DNA from: Spirosoma terrae
Lineage (GTDB): Bacteria; Bacteroidota; Bacteroidia; Cytophagales; Spirosomataceae
Assembly: GCF_010435915.1 (NCBI RefSeq)
Contig: NZ_JAAFZH010000008.1
Coordinates: forward strand, 62,001 to 126,000
Length of the DNA: 64,000 nucleotides
Direction: 5' to 3'
The notes beneath the pieces were generated by a model that searched no databases, was not told the origin of the DNA, and saw only the letters and a list, made by a program, of their open reading frames with translations. The translations under genes and the position numbers were made by a program. Positions 58,445-64,000 of this stretch are shown in pieces (within the stretch, counting starts at the first letter, position 1; every line of letters begins with the position of its first letter).

Positions 58445-58493
58445 TCGGAATTTTGTATCATCAAACGACCGAAACCTCATTCTCTTTTTTAGC

Positions 58494-59180
58494 ATGGAAA
58501 AAGCATTCTGGTTAAACTCCTGGGAATTAAAAGGACACTATACCAACTTCCACCGTAACGATATTCACCCTCATCTTATTAAACATCTGCCCCCATTTGC
58601 GCTGGAAGGCCAAACGATATTCGTTCCTTTCTGTGGAAAATCAATAGATTTATTGTATTTCAGTCGCTTTGCTACGCGGGTTATTGGCGTCGAAATTTCA
58701 GAAAAAGCAATTATCCAGTTTTTTGACGAGAACCACCTGGCGTATCGGCAGATTGGCAGCCGATTTGTGTCGGGCAATATTACGATTCTCTGCCGTGATT
58801 TCTTCTGGCTGAATCGCGAAGATATTGGTGCAATTGACATCGTTTATGATCGTACTGCAATGACTATGTTGCCTCACGATATGCGTATGCGATATCTGCA
58901 AACGCTCGAATGGCTAACTCCAGTTGGTACGTTATATTTTCTGAATACACTAGAGTATTCGCCGTTATTATCGACTCCTCCGTTTAGTATTTCGCCCGAC
59001 GACGTAACGCGCTATTTCCCCAATTACGTTGTTGATCATATCGAGAACATCAGTCTGGCCCAGAATGGCATGATTCGCCACCATGCTTTGTCGGAGGTAA
59101 AAGAGCATGGTTTCATTATGCGTAAACTCTATGATTCACCCGTTCTGATCGACATCGATGATTTGGAAGTAGTAGCGTAA
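58494..59180 (+). CDS. TPMT-family SAM-dependent methyltransferase
   Basis: A 228-residue cytoplasmic protein of the thiopurine S-methyltransferase family. It starts with FWLNSWELKGHYTNFHRND and has the SAM-binding motif FVPFCGKSIDLLYFS (family P-x-C-G-K-S-x-D), VIGVEISEKAI for the ribose-binding acid, and DIVYDRTAMTML. Bacterial members methylate selenium or tellurium compounds or small thiols; the natural substrate here is unknown. Single gene with its own terminator at 59202-59245. Confidence 0.88.
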   Translation: MEKAFWLNSWELKGHYTNFHRNDIHPHLIKHLPPFALEGQTIFVPFCGKSIDLLYFSRFATRVIGVEISEKAIIQFFDENHLAYRQIGSRFVSGNITILCRDFFWLNREDIGAIDIVYDRTAMTMLPHDMRMRYLQTLEWLTPVGTLYFLNTLEYSPLLSTPPFSISPDDVTRYFPNYVVDHIENISLAQNGMIRHHALSEVKEHGFIMRKLYDSPVLIDIDDLEVVA

Positions 59181-59201
59181 TAATCAAGTTTAGAACAAAG
59201 G

Positions 59202-59245
59202 AACGCCACAAGCCGAACGCAGCATTACGTTCGGCTTGTGGCGTT
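59202..59245. terminator. Intrinsic terminator after the methyltransferase gene
   Basis: Perfect 18-base arms (59202-59219 and 59228-59245) with an 8-base loop and a short T-run on the plus strand. It begins 22 bases after the stop codon. Confidence 0.88.
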
Positions 59246-59336
59246 TTAAGTAAAATTTTCCCCCGGTTGTTCTCCTATTCGCTTTTTAGGGAGTTTACTA
59301 TGCATTGGTTTACTGTTTCATTTTGATGACGGATTC

Positions 59337-60422
59337 ATGCATGTACTGGCCAAGCCTACTCAGTTTCTTATTTTTCTTTTTTTGTTGTTCGGTGGTTTAT
59401 ACTTCGCCCGGACAGTGCTGATTCCTGTAACAATTGGCGGATTACTGGCCATGTTGTTTTTTCCAGTGAGCAAAAAGCTTGAGCAGCGCGGCATAAACAG
59501 GGGGTTGGCGTCTACGATATGTATTGTTTGCTTACTGGGCGTTGGAATGGGGCTTCTGATTTTCCTCAAATGGCAATCTACGGATCTACTCAACGATCTG
59601 GCAGGGATAGAAGAACGGATTAAACAGGTAATGGCTCAGGTTCAGGCTTACATAGATGAGAAATTTGGTATCAACCCGCAACAGCAAAAGAAACTTATAA
59701 AAGAACAACAGTCATCGGGCGTTGGGGAACTGTCGACAATGATGACCAAAAGCCTGAGTTCGTTGCTGGGCATAGGCGTAGATTCATTATTAATATTTGT
59801 TTATGCCTACCTGATTTTATACTTCCGTAACCATCTGAAGAAGTTTGTGCTAAAGCTGGTCGATTCAGACTCCCGATCCGAAACGCGGGAGGCTCTTTAT
59901 GAGAGTAGCAAAGTGGCTCAGTAGTACCTGACGGGGCTGGCTATAATGGTTCTACTGCTATGGATACTGTACGGTATTGGTTTTAGCCTAGTTGGGGTGA
60001 AGCAGGCCATTTTCCTGGCGATTCTATGCGGAATTCTGGAAACGGTACCGTTTGTAGGAAATCTCACAGGCAGTATCCTGACCATTTTGTTAACCATAGC
60101 CCAGGGAGGGAGTAGTAATATGGTGCTCGGTATTATAGTTGTTTACGGGGTTGTACAGTTTACGCAATCGTATCTCATTGAACCATTGATTGTCGGCGCT
60201 GAGGTAAACATCAATCCACTGTTCACCATTTTGGCCATTGTGATAGGGGAGGCTGTTTGGGGAATACCAGGAATGATTGTAGCCCTGCCCGTGCTGGGTA
60301 TTATAAAAATTATCTGTGATCATGTGGATTCTTTAAAGCCCTACGGATTTCTGATTGGTAAAATCGACGAAGAGGAATCCAGTCTTTTAGATCGGTTAAA
60401 AGACACGTTTTCGAAGAAGTAG
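59337..60422 (+). pseudogene. AI-2E family transporter interrupted by an in-frame amber codon
   Basis: A 361-codon frame runs from ATG 59337 to the stop at 60420-60422 and is broken only by TAG at 59922-59924. The upstream 195 residues end in YESSKVAQ and the codons after TAG continue in the same frame with YLTGLAIMVLLLWILYG. The two halves together give a standard AI-2E permease: several N-terminal helices, a soluble coiled segment (about 95-150) and a C-terminal helix block with PFVGNLTGSIL and GEAVWGIPGMIVALPVLG. One base change (for example CAG to TAG) explains it. The gene is otherwise undamaged, so the event is recent, a sequencing error, or read through. A restart at ATG 59946 would give only the C-terminal half. 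Confidence 0.85.
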
Positions 60423-60440
60423 CGTAGTCGCTCTTACTTA

Positions 60441-60473
60441 ATTCTAAGAACAGCTTAAGCAAATTCTAAGCAG
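60441..60473. promoter_or_regulatory. Three 11-bp direct repeats upstream of the universal stress gene
   Basis: ATTCTAAGAAC, AGCTTAAGCAA and ATTCTAAGCAG follow each other with exact 11-base spacing; units 1 and 3 share eight bases and unit 2 is a weaker match. Repeats in phase with the helix are typical of OmpR/PhoB-type response-regulator sites. They lie about 100 bases before the ATG at 60570. Confidence 0.4.
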
Positions 60474-60569
60474 TAGGCGCTATGTTCGAAGAATATCGAA
60501 AGTTCCTTTTGTACGCATAGCGACCTGAATGGTTGTGATGAGGAGCTGTTTTTAAAATGCTACTACGTT

Positions 60570-61502
60570 ATGGAAATGTCAACATTAAAACGAATTCTGG
60601 TACCTGTCGAGTACAGCGAAAAATCGGAAGCAGCAGTACTAGTGGCGGCCGCCATGAGTCGTCGCCATAAGGCTGTTCTCCGGTTATTGCATGTTATTAA
60701 TCCCGATACTTATTCATTTTCTGGAAGCGACAAATTAGTTGTTTCAATGTCGACCGAAGACGTAATTCTGTCTGAATTATCGAAACTCCAGCGATGGGCT
60801 GATTCATTGTTGCAAGGCCAGTCGGTACAGTGTTACGTTGAGTGCCGTATTGGAATAGTTCATGATCGTATACTAGAAAAAGCGCAGGAGGTTGGCGCTG
60901 ATCTAATTGTCATGGGGTCTGAGGAGAGGTCTGGTATGCGAGATTACTTGCTGGGCTCTGATACCTACCGCGTACTAAAAGAGGCTCCCTGCCCTGTACT
61001 GACAGTGCCAGGTAATACACAGGCGACCGATTTTAAGCAGATCTTGTTTTCGCTACGTCCAGTTGAGGGAGCATTGGATAGCTATGAGTTTGCCCGCCGG
61101 ATCATTCAGAAAAATAAAGCACACGTAACAATTCTGGCTTTGTTTGATAATCGGCAAGCAGAGACGACAACGTTATTGACCCAGGCTATCAGGCAACTTG
61201 ATAAACGATTGAAAGCAGACTCGATCAAAGCGGATATGCTGGTTACGGAGACGGATTCGGTTTCTGACACGCTACTTCAAAAGTCAGCTGATTTGCAGAC
61301 GAGTCTGATCATACTCATGGCTAGCCCGGAGCTATCATTCACTAACTTCTTCAAAGGTGCCGTTGCCCGGCAGGTTATCCGGCGCGCTAGAGTGCCGGTA
61401 TTGTCAATGAGACCACATCAATCCGTTGATCGGCCCATCTTACCGATAAGGGGAGGTATTAAATCGATGCAACGAATTTTTTCGCTCGTGCAGGCGAGCT
61501 GA
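60570..61502 (+). CDS. Tandem-domain universal stress protein
   Basis: A 310-residue cytoplasmic protein with two UspA folds. Domain 1 (about 5-150) starts LKRILVPVEYSEKSEAAVLV and contains the nucleotide-binding pattern VMGSEERSGMRDYLLGSDTY. Domain 2 (about 155-290) is weaker: ILMASPELSFTNFFKGAVARQ replaces the G-x-x-G loop. ATP binding is likely in the first domain only. Such proteins respond to starvation or stress in Bacteroidota; function is otherwise general. It lies 147 bases downstream of the broken AI-2E gene and has repeats upstream that may bind a response regulator. Confidence 0.9.
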   Translation: MEMSTLKRILVPVEYSEKSEAAVLVAAAMSRRHKAVLRLLHVINPDTYSFSGSDKLVVSMSTEDVILSELSKLQRWADSLLQGQSVQCYVECRIGIVHDRILEKAQEVGADLIVMGSEERSGMRDYLLGSDTYRVLKEAPCPVLTVPGNTQATDFKQILFSLRPVEGALDSYEFARRIIQKNKAHVTILALFDNRQAETTTLLTQAIRQLDKRLKADSIKADMLVTETDSVSDTLLQKSADLQTSLIILMASPELSFTNFFKGAVARQVIRRARVPVLSMRPHQSVDRPILPIRGGIKSMQRIFSLVQAS

Positions 61503-61554
61503 TTAATACAACGTAACGCGCCACTATAAAAACGGCCCGTCAGTACGAGTAAGT

Positions 61555-61590
61555 GTAAGAGAGATCGCCCACCCTGGCGATCTCTCTTAC
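61555..61590. terminator. Hairpin after the universal stress protein gene
   Basis: Perfect 15-base arms (61555-61569 and 61576-61590) with a 6-base loop. No strong T-run follows, so termination may be partial. Confidence 0.7.
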
Positions 61591-61882
61591 GTTAAAAGCA
61601 GCTTATGAAAATCAGCTGAAAAAATGATTCACCTTTCATGGCGGTTTCCTATTCAGTACGAAAGCGCTTTACGCTGTCTATCCACCTAAAAGCTATCCAC
61701 ACCTATTAATAAACCCAAATAAGACCATGAGCCGACAGTTAATTTTAATACCTATAGGATAAGTAAATTATAAAGAATTGGTTGCCGATTAGTAAATATG
61801 GGTAGAGTGTAACCTTTTGGATTACAACCGTTTATTGGTTAAGTGAGTCCTAAGTAAAGTTAAATCCTAATCCCTTATCGAA
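61591..61882. other. Intergenic leader of the T9SS repeat protein gene
   Basis: About 290 AT-rich bases without a gene, expected to hold the promoter of the gene at 61883. Apart from an imperfect GTAACC/GATTAC pair near 61818 nothing was recognised. Confidence 0.5.
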
Positions 61883-63661
61883 ATGAAAAACAACTACAGA
61901 ACGGATGTCGGCACGTATCGGCTGATTCTCGTGTGGATGCTGTGTTTAGCCCTAACGGCTACTGTTTGGGGGCAAACACCACTACGTTTTGTTGCGCCAA
62001 CGTACAATTGCTCGACGGGCGCCATTACGTTTAACACGCTCGGTGGTGATGGGTCGCCAATTACGTATTCGGCGCCAGGCATAACCCGATCGTCGGTTTT
62101 TAGTAATTCAGGCACTGTGGAGGAAGGACTTCGGAGAGACCCAAAACCAATTCCTATTACGGCTACCCAAAGTGGGTATACAGCTAGTTACACATTCGAT
62201 ATAATAAGCTATTGTAGTGTTAGTGGGCTCAAACCGCCGGTACTGGTGTCGCCAATAGCAAACCTGACGATAACGGTTGGTGAGAAACTTGATAGGTATG
62301 CTGTTTCGCAACAATTCACAGACCCGAATGTATACCACGGAACGGGTTATACGCCTGTTTCATTTGGGGCAGTAGGTACGCCACCGGGTCTGGAGTTTAG
62401 GGACGCAACAATGGGGCCCAGTACGAATGCCTACTTTACGGGTGTGCCTGCCGCGCCAGGCGTTTATTCCGTAACCGTAACGTGCTATTTCTATCGGGGT
62501 ATAACCGGCGAATTAGCCACGTCAAATACATTTACAATTACGGTATTGGGTAAACCGGTTAATCCTACTGATAATCTGGTTTTAACGCAGCCGACTTATA
62601 ATTGTGCTACAGGCGAGATTCTTTTTAGGACGAGCGGTGGCGATGGCAGCCCCATTGAGTTTATGGCGCCAGGGATTACAGGCTGGACAACCAAGGCTGC
62701 CCATGTTTTGGATCAGTGTGCCCGTACCTGCAACGATATTCCCCCCTTTGTCATCTCGGCACGTCAAAGTGGCCGGGTCGTTAGCTATGTATGGTCGCGG
62801 CAGAACTACTGCAATAGTGCTAATTCTACCGTTTCGGTGCGTACCATACCAGACCAGATGGTAGCGGTTGGGCAGAGCGTTTATTTCACGATTGGGCTGT
62901 ATTTCTCCTCCGCCGTTACGACTAGCTGGGCAGTTAATGCGCAGGGATTACCACCGGGAGTGTCTACTTTTTTCCGACAGGAAGGGGGCGGTAGCCCGAA
63001 TCCTACCTGGGTTCTGGTCGGTACAGCCAACACGCCGGGCGTTTATACCGTAACGGCTTCAGCGAGTGCCAATGGCGGAGGAGCGACCACTACGTTCAAA
63101 TTTACCGTTACCGGCGACAACCCATCTACTGGCAATGCGCTGGCGTTGGCATCGCCAACGTATAACTGCTCAACGGGGGCTATTCGTTTTAATACTACCG
63201 GTGGCGATGGTAGCCCCATTGAGTTTATGGCGCCGGGTATTACAGGCTGGACAACCAATCCCGATCAGTTTGTCGATAAAGACAGTCGTACCGCAAACGA
63301 TGTTAAACCGTTTACATTGACAGCCCGTCAGAGCGGAAAAACAGTAACGCTTATGTGGGATTTGAAAGCAGCCTGTGGCAGAGCCCGTGCTGGCGTAGAA
63401 GAAATCAAATCGGGCTTAACGCTGACCGTATTGGGTAACCCTGTGCAGGACCAGCTACGTGTTCTGGTTGAAGGTGTTGACGGAGAATCGGTGCAACTGT
63501 GGTTGAGCGATCTGCAGGGGCGAACGCTCGAAAGCCGCCGAATCGAACAGGTCAGTCGTCGTGACGAACAGGTATTTCGGGTAGATGGAAAAGCGTCAGG
63601 TATTCTGTTGCTACAGGCTGTGTCTGGCAATCAAAAAACCAGCGTGAAAATTCTGAAATAG
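61883..63661 (+). CDS. Secreted repeat protein with T9SS C-terminal sorting domain
   Basis: A 592-residue exported protein (signal peptide ending TATVWGQ). A module beginning YNCSTGAI or YNCATGEI followed by GGDGSPI and APGITGWTT occurs three times (near residues 35, 235 and 430). Between them are Ig-like putative domains (IPDQMVAVGQSVYFTIGLYF, PPGVSTF) of the cadherin-like type found in surface proteins. The last 80 residues (LTVLGNPVQDQLRVLVEG to SVKILK) are a type-A T9SS sorting domain, so the protein should cross the outer membrane and be anchored or released. No catalytic motif is seen; adhesion is a reasonable guess. Confidence 0.88.
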   Translation: MKNNYRTDVGTYRLILVWMLCLALTATVWGQTPLRFVAPTYNCSTGAITFNTLGGDGSPITYSAPGITRSSVFSNSGTVEEGLRRDPKPIPITATQSGYTASYTFDIISYCSVSGLKPPVLVSPIANLTITVGEKLDRYAVSQQFTDPNVYHGTGYTPVSFGAVGTPPGLEFRDATMGPSTNAYFTGVPAAPGVYSVTVTCYFYRGITGELATSNTFTITVLGKPVNPTDNLVLTQPTYNCATGEILFRTSGGDGSPIEFMAPGITGWTTKAAHVLDQCARTCNDIPPFVISARQSGRVVSYVWSRQNYCNSANSTVSVRTIPDQMVAVGQSVYFTIGLYFSSAVTTSWAVNAQGLPPGVSTFFRQEGGGSPNPTWVLVGTANTPGVYTVTASASANGGGATTTFKFTVTGDNPSTGNALALASPTYNCSTGAIRFNTTGGDGSPIEFMAPGITGWTTNPDQFVDKDSRTANDVKPFTLTARQSGKTVTLMWDLKAACGRARAGVEEIKSGLTLTVLGNPVQDQLRVLVEGVDGESVQLWLSDLQGRTLESRRIEQVSRRDEQVFRVDGKASGILLLQAVSGNQKTSVKILK

Positions 63662-63677
63662 AAAGCGGAATGTTCTT

Positions 63678-63718
63678 AAAACCAAAAGCGTCGGGCCTTT
63701 CCCGACGCTTTTGGTTTT
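63678..63718. terminator. Bidirectional terminator between convergent genes
   Basis: Perfect 18-base arms (63678-63695 and 63701-63718) with a 5-base loop, A-run on the left and T-run on the right. It serves the T9SS protein gene and the leftward gene ending at 63721. Confidence 0.92.
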
Positions 63719-63720
63719 TG

Positions 63721-64000
63721 TTAGACCGAATAATATTTGAGTAGCGCCTTATCACGACCTTTTAGTCGGGCAATGTAAGCCAGCAGCCCAAAAAGACCTT
63801 TCTGGATACGTAGTGGCAACGTAGGCAGATAACTCTCGCCTTTCTCAAACAGGATCGACAAATCCCAGATGCTTTTGGGCATTCCCTTTTTGTTGGTAAG
63901 CCCATCGTTGGCCAGGCCATAGGCGATCCGAATCATTTCCTCAAAGTGGCGGGCCGGTTTGATCGTTGTCCGGAATTTTACGGGCTTATCGGGGCTCGGA
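63721..64000 (-). CDS. C-terminal part of a cupin-like protein (5' end outside window)
   Basis: The frame is open from the right edge to a stop at 63721 and gives 93 residues, beginning PVKFRTTIKPARHFEEMIRI. This tail, with GLANDGLTNKKGMPKSIWDL and a hydrophobic LPLRIQKGLFGLLAYIARLK, resembles the C-terminal extension I know from small Bacteroidota cupin-domain proteins. The cupin core itself is not in the window, so the call is tentative. Confidence 0.55.
   Translation of the reverse strand, partial: PSPDKPVKFRTTIKPARHFEEMIRIAYGLANDGLTNKKGMPKSIWDLSILFEKGESYLPTLPLRIQKGLFGLLAYIARLKGRDKALLKYYSV

Overview
The window looks like a chromosomal segment of a Bacteroidota bacterium, most likely a Spirosoma-like member of the Cytophagales (inference). 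The evidence is a SusC/SusD pair with an ECF sigma/FecR switch, a TamL-type lipoprotein paired with TamB, a protein ending in a type IX secretion (T9SS) sorting domain, many signal peptides ending in A-Q, and few recognisable Shine-Dalgarno sites. No rRNA, tRNA, CRISPR array, transposase or integrase was recognised.

Layout. (1) 1-7003, minus strand: a seven-gene envelope operon that looks like two rounds of one cassette: beta-propeller lipoprotein, two-helix membrane protein, then an effector-like protein (a secreted caspase-like peptidase in one round, OmpA-family proteins in the other). (2) 7462-14964, plus strand: tamB-tamL, ending in a strong bidirectional hairpin. (3) 15040-20258: a genomic insertion. 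A 1,561-residue membrane-anchored P-loop NTPase gene, visibly AT-rich, sits between two copies of the 3' end of an SGNH hydrolase gene. (4) 20172-24325: the SGNH esterase divergent from an ABC ATPase and an FtsX-like permease, the tesA/ybbA/ybbP arrangement known from E. coli. (5) 24408-57836, minus strand: a roughly 33-kb polysaccharide utilisation locus. In transcription order it has ECF sigma, FecR, SusC with STN domain, SusD, GH95, GH43, a GIY-YIG nuclease (interloper), GH127, a VOC protein, GH43, a SASA-type acetylesterase, a type-B carboxylesterase, four CE1-like esterase genes (five catalytic modules), GH10, GH43, GH10, GH115 and a second SGNH acetylesterase. The enzyme set fits a highly decorated glucuronoarabinoxylan: xylanases cut the backbone, GH115 removes (methyl)glucuronic acid, GH43/GH127 remove arabinose or xylose, GH95 removes fucose- or galactose-type caps, and the esterases remove feruloyl and acetyl groups. 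(6) 58494-64000: a TPMT-family methyltransferase, an AI-2E family transporter broken by an in-frame amber codon, a tandem universal stress protein, a T9SS-exported repeat protein, and the 3' part of a cupin-like gene.

The PUL intergenic spaces hold a family of long palindromes whose two arms change together between copies. A small GIY-YIG nuclease gene lies between two of these palindromes and takes its start codon from a third half-copy, which suggests a nuclease/palindrome partnership. The NTPase insertion and this palindrome/GIY-YIG unit are the two best candidates for something undescribed. A frame-independent excess of the hexamer CTACGT in the resident genes is absent from the NTPase gene, which independently supports its foreign origin.
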